A stretch of 64,000 bases of DNA from Acanthacorydalis orientalis (lineage: Eukaryota; Arthropoda; Insecta; Megaloptera; Corydalidae): contig CM068315.1 in the NCBI GenBank assembly GCA_034766995.1, positions 48,171,662-48,235,661 on the forward strand. Direction: 5' to 3'. Made by a program: the position numbers and the translations under genes. The notes beneath the pieces were generated by a model. It did not search any database. It saw only the letters and a program-made list of their open reading frames with translations, and had not been told where the DNA came from. Numbering within the stretch: position 1 is the first letter of the stretch; each line of letters opens with the position of its first letter. Positions 1 to 12,484 of this stretch are shown one piece after another.

Positions 1-61
1 GAATTTGATGAATTAATTATTCTCAAAAGAACGTGTTAATTTCGCACACGTTCATTTATAT

Positions 62-62
62 T

Positions 63-94
<32 letters not shown>

Positions 95-97
95 TAT
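62..97. repeat. (TA)n microsatellite
   Basis: This is an almost pure TA run with one CA interruption. It abuts the left end of the small TIR element at 97-393, which fits an insertion into a TA-rich target. Confidence 0.9.
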
Positions 98-393
98 TAG
101 ATGTGAAAAAATATTTGAGGTCATTTTTTATAGAAAATGAATGCTTTCGGACACATGGAATACATTTCAATCCTTAAAATATCCCCCATTATTTTGTATA
201 ACTTTACTCAATCTGTGGGGTAACTGACGAATCGCCTGTAGAAAAAAAAGATGAGGACTTAATGAAGTCATATAGTGTTTTTAAATGTTAAGGATGGCAC
301 TTCAAAATACGAATACGACGAGAAAATATTTTAATTATAAACAGAGTTATGATTGATTACATTGAAAAGCATTTAATTAATTTTTATACAGAA
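97..393 (+). mobile_element. MITE-like element, ~295 bp, TIR-bounded, Tc1/mariner-type
   Basis: The left end reads TTAGATGTGAAAAAATATTT. The right end, on the other strand, reads TATTCTGTATAAAAATTAAT. Both align with the clearer terminal sequence TTAGGTGTAAAAGATTAATT found at 9,545. The first half (97-258) matches the reverse complement of 8,028-8,194, and the second half (262-393) matches the reverse complement of 9,545-9,672. The copies therefore define one family with inverted ends. Both ends sit against (TA)n runs, consistent with the TA target preference of Tc1/mariner elements. There is no coding capacity. The assignment to mariner rests on the terminal motif and the TA context and is inference. 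Confidence 0.55.
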
Positions 394-424
394 TATATAT
401 ATATATATATATATACATATATAT
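393..424. repeat. (TA)n microsatellite
   Basis: A TA run with one CA interruption abuts the right end of the small TIR element. Confidence 0.9.
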
Positions 425-1034
425 CAAAACCGTATAATTTCACTTTATAATTTCAAAAGTTAATCGTTTATTAATTTACTATTGTTCTTTTATCCTTAAA
501 TTTACATTACAATGATCAGAATGAATGGCACATATGAATAAATATAGAAGATTTCCATTAAAATATTTTATAAAAGTGATATTTTTACTTCTCATTCGCT
601 GTATATACTTATTTTCATTTTTAAATGTATATAAATAAACAGATTTAATCATATAACATAAATGAAAACACTTAAAGCTGCATAAAACTCCTTTACGTAG
701 TTGTAATCTTTAATATATATATAAAAGTGTTCTAAAATTAAAAACAACTAATGAGTTTTATTAAAGGTAAAGATAAAATATATTTAAAAGATCTGATTGA
801 GACATATATAACTAAAAAAAGTACGAATCAACTTGTATCCAGAAAAGTGTTTCAACAAAATTATCCACTAAAAATAAAAATTCCATTACGTCAAGTTATT
901 TATTTGGTACGAGGTTTCTATGTGCCCAAATATGTTTATCTCATATATAAAACTACGTTTCAATATATCTGTTAGAATTATTATATAGACATAAATGAGT
1001 TTTAAAAAATGTTTCATTCGGTTACATGTACATG
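425..1034. other. A/T-rich stretch, nothing recognised
   Basis: The stretch holds a 74-codon open frame at 751-975 (+), rich in Lys, Ile and Tyr, with no recognisable motif. That composition is what random A/T-rich DNA gives, so I do not call it a gene. Confidence 0.6.
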
Positions 1035-1106
1035 TTCATAATTGGCAAGTGGGCGAGCGCAGCTAATCCAGGGGTTAACGAGCGCAGCAAGCAAGGGGCG
1101 AATCCA
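1035..1106. other. Short G/C-richer island of unknown origin
   Basis: About 70 bp carry several GCG and GGGG words (GTGGGCGAGCGCAG, CAAGGGGCGAATCC) between A/T-rich DNA and a long TA run. GAGCGCAG and GAGCGCAGCAAGC recur within it. The composition contrast suggests a fragment of an inserted repeat, but I do not recognise the family. Confidence 0.4.
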
Positions 1107-1108
1107 CT

Positions 1109-1113
1109 ATTAT

Positions 1114-1171
<58 letters not shown>

Positions 1172-1206
1172 AATTATATGTATGTATGTATATATATATA
1201 TATATA
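1109..1206. repeat. (TA)n with TG/TATG interruptions
   Basis: A compound microsatellite runs from (TA)n through a short (GT) stretch and TATG repeats to (TA)n again. The open frames read through it on both strands are artefacts of the repeat. Confidence 0.9.
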
Positions 1207-3119
<1,913 letters not shown>

Positions 3120-3320
3120 CCGATATGCGAACGCGAGTTGTTCATGTAACTGGTACAACAGCGAATGGTAGTGGATTGTTAAATGAAAAGAGGCACCGTT
3201 AGCGACGCGCCGAGATGTCGGAACGACGATAGCGTCGGCGTCGTGAAATTAAGTGCAACAGGCATCGCCACCAACCAGAATCCAGAACTAGAATAACACA
3301 TTTTCCCGGTGCAAGTATAT
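3120..3320. other. CpG-rich island in A/T-rich DNA
   Basis: The stretch is dense in CpG (GCGACGCGCCGAG at about 3,201, ACGACGATAGCGTCGGCGTCG at about 3,222), unlike everything around it. It ends near CCCGGTGCAAGTATA, where GTGCAAGT could be read as a weak splice donor. There is no long open frame, so any exon would be non-coding. It could be an untranslated first exon or promoter region, or a transposon fragment. The sequence alone does not decide. Confidence 0.4.
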
Positions 3321-3570
3321 CTTGTTTAAATAGAAACCATTCTCAACTAGGAAAGTATATTAGCTAAATTGTTCACTTTTTATACACGAAGTAATCACAT
3401 ATTTTTGTTGTATTATAAAAAAGTAATATCTTATTTGGATTGTTTGTTTTTGTACAAATTTAATTATTTATTATATACATAACAGGTTTCTGTTTTCTGA
3501 TATTTCATTTAGTAATTATTCATTTAGTAATAATTAACGCATTGAATTTTTATATTTCTTCTCGATAATT

Positions 3571-4125
3571 CCTAGGTAGATAGGAAAATAATTGCAGTTT
3601 TGTTTTATGAATTCTATCCTTAATTTTTTTCAATGAGAATGTTATTTCATCGCGTTTATGTTAATATCATTTTAAAGTGCATTTTTAGTCTATATTTTTC
3701 TAACATCGACTTTAGTTTTATTATTAGTTTTGCTTCAACTTGGGTTATTGAATTAAAGACGGAAAAGAAGCCAAATAAGAGCAATTTTTTCAATGAGTTC
3801 AAAACGGGTTGTAAAACAGCAGAAACTGCTCGTAAACTAAACGATGCTTTGGTATGGGTGCTATTAAGGAACGTACGGTACAATGGAGATTCCAAAAATT
3901 TCGTGGTGGTGACAAGAGTCTTGAAGAGCGAGAAGGTCACGAGCGCCCTTAAGTTCATAACGACCAACTAAAGCCATTAGTTAAATCATAAACATGTACA
4001 ACAATTCGAGAGCTTGCACAAAAGTTAGGCATTAGTCATCCAACTCTTCTAGACTACTTAAAACATCAAGCATATAAAGCTTTATATGAATTTTAAAGTC
4101 ATAAACCGCAATTATTTCTCTTTTG
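3571..4125 (+). pseudogene. Internally deleted mariner element with transposase N-terminal (HTH) relic
   Basis: Translation from about 3,780 gives FNEFKTGCKTAETARKLNDA, then after a frameshift near 3,850 GAIKERTVQWRFQKFRGGD, then TIRELAQKLGISHPTLLDYL. This is the paired helix-turn-helix DNA-binding half of a mariner transposase of the SETMAR/cecropia type. The catalytic half, with its D-D-D motifs, is absent. Imperfect inverted ends are visible: ATAATTGCAGTTTT near 3,588-3,601 and AAACCGCAATTAT near 4,103. The whole element is thus about 555 bp, with an internal deletion that joins the HTH region to the 3' end. It carries a frameshift and at least one in-frame stop. Homology with the copy at 6,599 begins by about 3,640 and runs to the same deletion point. 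Confidence 0.8.
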
Positions 4126-4214
4126 CTGTTTTCAGTTTTTATTGTATCCATCCGACATCCGAAGCGTATTTTTACTGGGTATTTTAGCTTTTTATTTAAA
4201 TGTTTTCCGAGTGT

Positions 4215-4410
4215 TAGGTTGCTGGCCTTACGACTCAACCCCCATACCCGGAGGGCAGTCCAGTTTTTTTTTCACGGTGGGTATTTTATTTCCCCACTAC
4301 CCTCTGACACTGCTAGAGCGCAGAGTCAGCGAGCTTTCCCCAATTCCAATGGGGACGCGCCCGATGGAGGTAACTGGCAAATCCCCACACGGGAGAAAAT
4401 TATTTTTCTA
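4215..4410. other. G/C-richer insert of unknown type beside the mariner relic
   Basis: This block is clearly richer in C and G than its surroundings (GACTCAACCCCCATACCCGG at about 4,231; GGGGACGCGCCCGATGGAGG at about 4,350). Two overlapping plus-strand frames (4,123-4,419 and 4,142-4,459) run through it, but neither shows a recognised domain. It looks like a fragment of a transposable element or a processed sequence that landed next to the mariner copy. I do not recognise the family. Confidence 0.4.
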
Positions 4411-4469
4411 CAAACCTAATATTATTAGTTTAATTTTCTTCTGTATGGTATCTGATTAATACATACAAC

Positions 4470-4472
4470 AAT

Positions 4473-4567
<95 letters not shown>

Positions 4568-4584
4568 TTAGAGAGAGAGAGATA
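4470..4584. repeat. Compound microsatellite (CA)n-(TA)n-(GA)n
   Basis: CA repeats pass into a long TA run with CA interruptions and end in AGAGAGAGAGAGA. Confidence 0.9.
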
Positions 4585-4953
4585 AAGTAAATGAGAACAA
4601 AACAATTTGATATTGACTACATATTTTAACGAAATTTCTTTTATGTTTAAAATACTGGCACTTTTGCAATTGATTATTGATTATAAACTATGGATTTATT
4701 GTTATGAATCACGTATTTATTAAATTATATTGAATATAATAAGTTTATCTTTCTATCTCATTTAATCATTTTATCAGTATTATGCATAATTGTTAGGTAA
4801 TCGTGTATGAAATTTTAATTGCTTGAAATTTAACAAAAGGTGTTTAATTCTCAGTACAGAATAACAACTAATACAGATTTCAGTGCTTGTATTTTCTTTT
4901 TAAATCACTAAGCTGTTTGCTTAATTTTTACATTATTTGTATACATATACTAG

Positions 4954-4991
<38 letters not shown>

Positions 4992-5195
4992 TTTAAAAAA
5001 TTCAATTTGTCAGCCAGTGCGAGTACAATTAATTATAAATTATAGAAATCATTTTAAAAGTCTTAAATTTTCGAACATAAACAAGTACTCAATAATGATT
5101 TAAAACTATCTGTTAATGAAAACTTAAATATATTAGTGGGAAAATAAATAATAGCATATAGATACCAATTAGGATCTATTTCTTTTTACATAATC

Positions 5196-5244
<49 letters not shown>

Positions 5245-5821
5245 TATATATATATATGTATATATATGTATATAAATATATATATAAACAATTCTTAAGT
5301 TATTTTATAGATTTGCTCATTTAAATAAAGAAATGAACATTAAATTTACGATAAAGGGTATTGAACGTTAACCTTGAAGGATCCTTAAATTCTGATCAAA
5401 AATATTTATTATATTAGGATATTTTTTTATATATAAAATTTTCTTTAAACTTATATAATCAAAACAATGAAATAATGCTACTATGCTATGTATTAATAAT
5501 ATATTTACATTGAATCTTGTTGATAAATATCTAGTATTAACGAATACAATTGTCTTCATATTTTTTCTATACTAACTAAAAACACTGGTTTACAAACTAG
5601 AGTCTACAAAATCATAAATTATTTATTACTTAAAAAGGATGCAAAAAATATTTTTTTCTATTTGTTATATTTTTAAAAAACCCTTAGAGCTTATTATTCA
5701 TTGTATTTAAAAGAATACATAAACATATTATAAAAACGAAATACTCTTACATTAATCGATATTTGACTGCCTCTTTCTTTTACATTATTATATAAGTTTT
5801 ATATGAATTGATTTTTTTCTG

Positions 5822-5859
<38 letters not shown>

Positions 5860-6271
5860 TAGATAATTCAAAATTCATAAATATTTCTTGTAATAACTGA
5901 ATTCTTCAATTACTCTACATGAAAATTTATATTTCTATATTTAAAAACTGAAAAGTATGTTTTTTAATTAAAAATAATAATAACATAATATATATTTTTT
6001 GTATTTTAATTTACTACATGACTATATCGTATCTATAAATAATAATTTCATATTTTATTACAAGAATAATAATTTAGAATCTCATTATTATCTTACAGTT
6101 TTCTTCAGTTTAAAACAACACACAAATAGCTTTTAGTTTACTTAACTCACCCACAGATTAAAACATTTAAAAATCTTTTGAAACAATATACAAAAAACAA
6201 ACTTAATATAAATTTAAGTTCAGTTTTGAAATATATTTTATTCAACATAATTTTCTTTACACACAATACTC

Positions 6272-6321
<50 letters not shown>

Positions 6322-6598
6322 CCACATGTAACTTAAATATCGTATGGAAACGTAAAAGTAAATATTAAAGTTTATATTACGGGATTTCGTTACTTTAGAT
6401 TCTGTGAAATTTTAAGCTTTGTTGAAAATATGTCGGTGTTGATAAAGTCTGTTAATATAGTCTGTAATGTAAATAAATATTAAAACATAATTCCTTTTAA
6501 ATTAATTCTAATTGATCATATGAATAAGTTTCTGTATGACTGATTAAGAAAACATCAATAAAATCTTTATAACACTTTTTTAAATATTATATAACTTG
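4585..6598. other. A/T-rich non-coding stretch with TA tracts
   Basis: TA tracts lie at about 4,959-4,986, 5,197-5,288, 5,821-5,861 and 6,275-6,320. A 63-codon minus-strand frame at 5,368-5,559 has no recognisable motif. I see nothing else. Confidence 0.7.
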
Positions 6599-7081
6599 AA
6601 AATGCATTATATTTCATATTAATATCATTTTAAAGTGCATTTTTTGGTCTATATTTTGGTAACATCGACTTGAGTTTTATTATTAATTTTGCTTCAAATT
6701 ATGCTATTGAATTGAAGACGGAAAAAAATCAAATAAGATCATTTTTATATGAGTTCAAAACGGGTTGTAAAGCAGCAGAAACTACTCGAAGACTAAACGA
6801 TGCTTTTGGTGTGGGTGCTATTAAGGAACGTACCGTGCAATGGTGGTTCCAAAAATTTCGTGGCGGGGACGAGAACCCTGGAGATGAAGAAGGTCACGAG
6901 CCTTCAATTCATAACGACCTACTAAAGGCATTAGTTGAATCAGAACCATGCACAACAATTCTAGAGCTTGCACACAGCTTGCAGGCGTTAGTCAGCCATC
7001 AGTTCTCGACCGCTTAAAATAGCTAGCTGAGAAAAATGTATATGAATTTATTTTTATGCAATTATTTTTTTAATAACCTAA
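6599..7081 (+). pseudogene. Second internally deleted mariner with long HTH-domain ORF
   Basis: The open frame 6,670-7,017 (115 codons) reads LYEFKTGCKAAETTRRLNDA at about residues 26-45, then IKERTVQWWFQKFRGGDENP, then LKALVESEPCTTILELA. This is the first helix-turn-helix and linker of a mariner transposase of the SETMAR/cecropia type. A small indel near 6,972 throws the second helix-turn-helix out of frame; in the next frame AGVSQPSVLDRLK can be read. No catalytic domain follows. Within about 60 bp the sequence reaches a mariner-like 3' end, GCAATTATTTTTTTT followed by AATAACCTAA (7,058-7,081), next to TA. Like the relic at 3,571-4,125, it breaks off just after TATATGAATTT, so the two appear to descend from one deletion derivative. 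Confidence 0.8.
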
Positions 7082-8027
7082 TATTAATATATATTTGTAT
7101 ATTAACTATATTTTTGTAATAATATATTAATAATATATTTTCTTTCGAAGAAACATAAAGCGAGAGTGAAAAAAACAGCATTATTGAGAGTAATTGAAAT
7201 AAATAATAATTAAACGAAATGAATGAATAAAAAGAATTTTATATTAAATATTGATATAAATTACACAAGAAAACTGTGTATATTTAAAAATGTTCAATTG
7301 TATCTTCGTATTTCAGTAGTATTTGATGAATGCATAAATTATCACCAGCAGCTTAATAAAGCTTTAATTTTCATTCATAACAGAGTGACAATAATTCGTT
7401 CTCAGTATATGATAATTGTACTCGCAGTGATCTCTTACATGACAACTGTCTATTAAATAAGCTGCTCTGAAATTTAATCGATAACATTTCGTTACCATAT
7501 AAAGTAGAGTAAACATGCTGGTACATATAACATTTGAGATAAAATACATTTTCAGAACCTTTTATCTAAAAAATACAATTCGTGTGTGTTATTTCAGCAT
7601 GTTTTTCTATTGTAAACTACTGCGAGCCAGAGATTTATGTGTTTATAAATATGCCGAAAAATCATAGGATGGCACAAAAAAGTGTAGGGATTATGCTATC
7701 TCATAAAATGCCAATCATTTTTATATGAATACTCTATAACGTTAATTCGTAATTTAAATTGATTTTCGGATTTAAACGTGCCGTTTTAGTGTGATCCTAA
7801 CTTTTTTGTTCAATTTTAGATAATAAATCAATTTCTTGTCATAAGACAGAACAGAGATTTTCAAAAATGAAAAAGTAATCGTTGTTAATTAAATGAATAA
7901 CTGATTTATTAACATTGAATAAAATATATTGTCTTTTATCATTTATTCATACAATATAAATTCTATTTCAATAAAAGTATTGTTAAAATATTATTTTTAC
8001 AGAAACAACCATAGGGGATTCATTAAG
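7082..8027. other. A/T-rich non-coding stretch
   Basis: There is a 77-codon plus-strand frame at 7,223-7,456 and an overlapping minus-strand frame at 7,364-7,549. Neither resembles a known protein. I see no clear repeat. Confidence 0.6.
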
Positions 8028-8194
8028 TCAAACGCACATCATTTCATCGACTAAAAGACGCCATTTTTTTCACAAAAAATCAAATTATACAAAATAATGG
8101 GTAATATTTCAAGGATTAAAATGTATTCCGTTCTTCTATAAATAAATATTCATTTTCTATAAAAAGAACACCGAATTAATCTGTACACCTATTA
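8028..8194 (-). mobile_element. 5' half of the 97-393 MITE family
   Basis: Read on the minus strand from 8,194, it begins TAATAGGTGTACAGATTAAT and continues through TTTTTATAGAAAATGAAT and CCATTATTTTGTATAA. These words match, in order, positions 97-258. The distal half of the element is not visible here. The terminal motif is nearly the same as the one at 9,545, which points the other way. Confidence 0.6.
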
Positions 8195-8685
8195 ACTATT
8201 ACATAATTTTAGTAAAATATGTCCTTATATTGTTTAAATTATTATAAAAACACTTAATATGGAATTGCAAATACAATAAATTGATTGGAAGTGATTAATA
8301 TTCATATACTGTAAATTATACTTATAAATTCAAAGTTTTTAATTTTACCTTTTATTGAAAATAAAATAATTCAAATATATCAATAATACAAAAAAAAAAT
8401 AAAAAAATAACACGGTTTACATAGCAAAACAACATGCTTGGAATATTAATTGTATGCAAAAGAGCACTTAAAATCATAATTTTTAAAATTGGTCAGGTAA
8501 GTTAAGGGCGCGTCAGCAATTAGCATCATTAGCTCCCATTTTAAAATTGGAATTTAAAGATATTTAATGGGCAAATTAAAAACACTATTAAAATTATAAC
8601 AACTTTATATCTTGTTTTTAAATATTTTTATGTAATTCTTTATTTAATATTCTAAAAAGTTTAAAAAAAATGTGAACAGAAAACA

Positions 8686-8687
<2 letters not shown>

Positions 8688-8741
<54 letters not shown>
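8688..8741. repeat. (TA)n microsatellite
   Basis: This is a pure TA run. The minus-strand frame 8,661-8,900 reads through it as alternating Tyr-Ile and is not a gene. Confidence 0.9.
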
Positions 8742-8745
<4 letters not shown>

Positions 8746-9544
8746 TCAATAATATTATGTTCATAAAATAAACCTAAGCATGTAAACTTCAATATTATGT
8801 CGATAAGACAGTATATGAAATCTTTCCACATTTTATACTTGTTTACTTCCATCATAAGCCGTTCTATTTTAAATAATAATCTTCTTCTCTGATTTTTCAC
8901 AATATTCCTATTTTATCAGTAATATAAAGTAAACAGGAAGTTATACAGTACATAATAAGCAAAAGTGAATTTGAATCGACAAACTTTGTCAAACGTTATA
9001 CAAATACAAACTCAACTTCCTTAACATTGCAGGGTGTATTACTCAATCTATATGCAAATTAAAAATTAATAATTTAACGACACTGAATATAACCAAAATA
9101 TAACTTAATGTTACTCTTCTATTAATGAATGTAAGAAAATGTGAATTTCTTAATAAAGGACAAACATTCCCGATTAAAAATTCATACAGGAAATCAACGA
9201 AGAACCAACAAACGATTAAACTGAAACGGATCTACAGAAAGAATTTATAAATACATATTTAATATTATCTCACTTCAAATATTTTCAATTTTTTGTAATT
9301 ACTTATAATTGTAAAAAATCTACGTTCCATAATAATGCTTGAATATACTTTATATTATTTTATGCTCTAGTTAATTCATTAGTACTTTTACTGATTTCAA
9401 ATAGAATAAAAGAAAACTTGTTTTTATTTATACTTAATAGCATTTATATATTTTTTACCTGTAATGAAAGATTCGACAGAGACTAAGACATATCAAAAAA
9501 CATTCACAATATGATACAAAAAAATATAATTTTTCTCTTAGTTA
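8742..9544. other. A/T-rich stretch, nothing recognised
   Basis: No repeat, coding pattern or RNA gene is visible. Confidence 0.6.
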
Positions 9545-9672
9545 TTAGGTGTAAAAGATTAATTCGGTGCCCTTAAATTGAATCAATCATAATTCTGTTT
9601 CAAATTAAAATATTTTCTCGTCGTTTTAAGATATTCAAGTGGCAAACCTAACATTTAAAAACACTATATATC
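9545..9672 (+). mobile_element. 3' half of the 97-393 MITE family
   Basis: It begins TTAGGTGTAAAAGATTAATT, the clearest copy of the family's terminal sequence. It continues with AATCAATCATAATTCTGTTT, ATTTTCTCGTCGT and AACATTTAAAAACACTATAT. These correspond in order to the reverse complement of positions 393 down to about 262. Similarity fades after about 9,672. Confidence 0.6.
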
Positions 9673-10533
9673 TTATCCAAATAATTATTGGATCAATTAA
9701 AAACTACTGTTCTTAATTTAAAAATTATCATACGAATTCACTATAACGAAAATCGATACCCATAACTATATAAATAATGAAAACAAAACATTATTAAATG
9801 AAAACATTTAAATATATATTCAGCGCACATGTACAACTCATTAATAATAATATTTATCTTTTTGTCAAGAGTAAAGGAAATAATCGTATAATAATAAAAG
9901 TAATGTAGAAACAGATAATTTTATTCCATATGACTTCATTGAAAACTTTACTTTAAAAAATGAAAACTGTACAAAGATTCAAAGGTTCTTTCAAAAATCA
10001 TTCCATTGATACCATAACATAAAAGTATTATGACAGCAAACGAAACGAAAATGTATTTTACATTAACTTTGAGATTTGAAAATATTAAAATATGTCAAAC
10101 TTTTCAGTAGTGAATCATATTTGAAGAAAGAGTGTACGATGGAATAAAATTAACACATTCATATTTGAAGAATAATAAATTGAATAGAAGGTTTCTTTTA
10201 TTGTTATATATATGTTATTTTTCAATGAATATATCAAAAAAATGTATAGAGGAAATCAATCATAAATTTGAATTATGTTTAAAGAAAATCAAGTATTCTA
10301 TTATAATAAATTTTATAAAGTGAGTAATTCAGAAAAAATATTATCTTTAATTCAAAACACAAGTGTTTAGTTATGTGAAGAAGTGTCGTATTTTTAGTCA
10401 AATAATTATTGGATTTATGAAAAAGTAGTTAGTCATATTTCAGTTGATATATTTCAGAACTTAAATAAAGAAATATGTTCAATTTATTTTACTTTTAAAC
10501 ATAAAAATATTTTATATAGGTAATATACTAAGC

Positions 10534-10578
<45 letters not shown>

Positions 10579-10899
10579 GAAATGACCATTTATAACAAAT
10601 AATAAAAAAATAAAAATGAAATAAAATCATTTTATTAATAAATAATAAACATTATCAAAACCACTCAGAAATAAAAAAAATATAATAATACTACTGACTC
10701 ATCAACAATTTTACTAATTTATTTTTAAATAAAAATAACATGTTTATACGAACAAGATATTATTTTTTGTTGAATTGTTCTTCAAGTTTTCAAAGTTTGT
10801 TAAGTATCTGAAACAATCATTCTCATAATCCACCAAACTCAAATTCGACATTTTATATTAACAAGCTTCAATTCAGGATTCAACATTTCACAGACTTGT
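9673..10899. other. A/T-rich stretch with one TA tract
   Basis: A TA run lies at about 10,538-10,576. The 63-codon frame at 10,132-10,323 (+) is Lys/Ile/Asn-rich with no motif. Confidence 0.6.
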
Positions 10900-11890
10900 A
10901 TTTATATTAATGGCAAATGATTTCGAATGAAGGGGCTGCCATTTTTTTAGTTTTAATTCCTTTTATTTGCCGCATAGTTGTCACGTCCGCATGTTTTTAC
11001 GTTTTGGGAACAGATGGTAATCTGACGGGGACTAATCTGGAAAAGAAGCTAGATGGGTAGCAAGTCGCGCTTCAATTCAGTGAGTTTTGCTATGGATACA
11101 ACACTTGTATGGGGACATGCACTGTCCTGATTTTTTTATTGATAAACCTGGTCTTTTCTCATGAATTGTTTCATCGAGTCGATCCAAAACCTTACTATAA
11201 TACTCTCCCATTATTTTTAACTCTTTGGAAGGTGGTCAATTAGCAGGATCCCTTTAGCACTCAACATTTTTAAGCCATAACTTTCAAACGGATAAAACTG
11301 ATTTTGCTCTTTTTGGCGGCGAAAAACCACCATGCTTCCTTTGCTCTGATTGTTGTTTTGGCTCTTAGGTATAATGGTGAATCCAAGTCTCATCTATAGT
11401 CACAAATCGCCGGATAAAGTCAGTCGTATCCCTTTTAAATCGATACAAACAGTCTTGGGAAATTTGTACTCAAATGCTTTTATGATCAATTGTCATCAAA
11501 CGCAGCACCCGTCTTGCCAACAGGTTTTTGATACCTAACTCTTCAGTTAGGATGTAATACACGCGTTCATCTGAGAAACCCACAATCCTATCAATTTCGA
11601 ACACCTTCAATCGCCGATCCTGTAGGAAAATATCGTGCACTTTGTGGGATAATTTCTTCTGTAGTTGCAGTTTTCGGACGTCCACTAGGCGGGTTACCAT
11701 CTAAGCTTGCACAGCCACATTAAATTCAGCTACCCACTTCGTTACAGTTGTATACGAAGATGTAGTATCACCCAGTAAATTTTTTATCTCATTAAAAATT
11801 CTATTGGCGTTAAGACTTTTTTGACAAAAAACTTCACCGCACATTGTTCAGCCTGTATCTATTTCTTTATTTAAATTGACGTTTACAACA
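10900..11890 (-). pseudogene. Decayed mariner transposase, minus strand
   Basis: Reading the minus strand down from about 11,870, an HTH-like LLGDTTSSYTTVTKWVAEF appears first. The frame 11,700-11,470 follows, with IFLQDRRLKVFEIDRIVGFS and ILTEELGIKNLL. The catalytic start FIRRFVTIDETWIHHYT lies near 11,415-11,365 and is followed by a stop. Later pieces are EYYSKVLDRLDETIHEKRPG (about 11,210-11,150), a damaged Q-D-x-A-P-H-T region near 11,125, and P-D-stop-S-P-S-D-Y-H-L-F-P (about 11,035-11,000). The spacing and motifs are those of the mariner DDD transposase. It carries several stops and frameshifts and is dead. Its sequence differs from the two HTH-only relics, so it is another mariner lineage. 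The limits are approximate and no TIRs were identified. Confidence 0.85.
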
Positions 11891-12043
11891 AACTGCTTGA
11901 CACATTAATTATAAACTTTGAGGTTATGTATAAAATCAATACCGCTTTGTAATGTATCACAAATATTTAAAATATTATCGCCACTTATATGTTAGGCCGT
12001 AAACTTTTCAAATCATCCTCGTATTTCATATATATTCATATTG

Positions 12044-12045
<2 letters not shown>

Positions 12046-12118
<73 letters not shown>
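12046..12118. repeat. (TA)n microsatellite
   Basis: A long TA run carries one CA interruption. The 68-codon frame around it (11,989-12,195) is an artefact. Confidence 0.9.
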
Positions 12119-12122
<4 letters not shown>

Positions 12123-12413
12123 TATTGCCTTATTCCAACAAACAGAAAATATAAAGATGATATTTTGTATATGCTGTGTAATAACAAAGTTTTAGCCAAA
12201 CTTCTGATTTTATAGTAAGTAAAAGAAGGTTCAGAACACAAATGGCAAAGTATTCTCTACTTTATACAGAACGTTCTGATCTACCATCGGGTCTATCCCA
12301 AAACTTTATAATACATATCTATTTACGAATGAAAATTTTATTATAAACAAAACTCTAACATATTTGAAAAGTAAGTTATTTAATACATATGGCTATTAAA
12401 GCTACAATATATA

Positions 12414-12484
12414 TTTGTGTGTGTGTGTGTGGGTGTATGTGTATATATATATAGAGAGAGAGAGAGAGACGTATACATATATAT
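12414..12484. repeat. Compound microsatellite (GT)n-(TA)n-(GA)n
   Basis: GT repeats, a short TA run and GA repeats follow one another and end in ATACATATATA. Confidence 0.9.

Noticed and set aside
751..975. 74-codon ORF as a small gene
   Set aside because: Composition is what A/T-rich DNA gives by chance. No motif, splice context or relative is visible.
7669..7802. Possible ~130-bp inverted-repeat element (TAGGATGGCAC at the left, GTGTGATCCTA at the right)
   Set aside because: Only about ten positions match with gaps, too weak in A/T-rich sequence to call.
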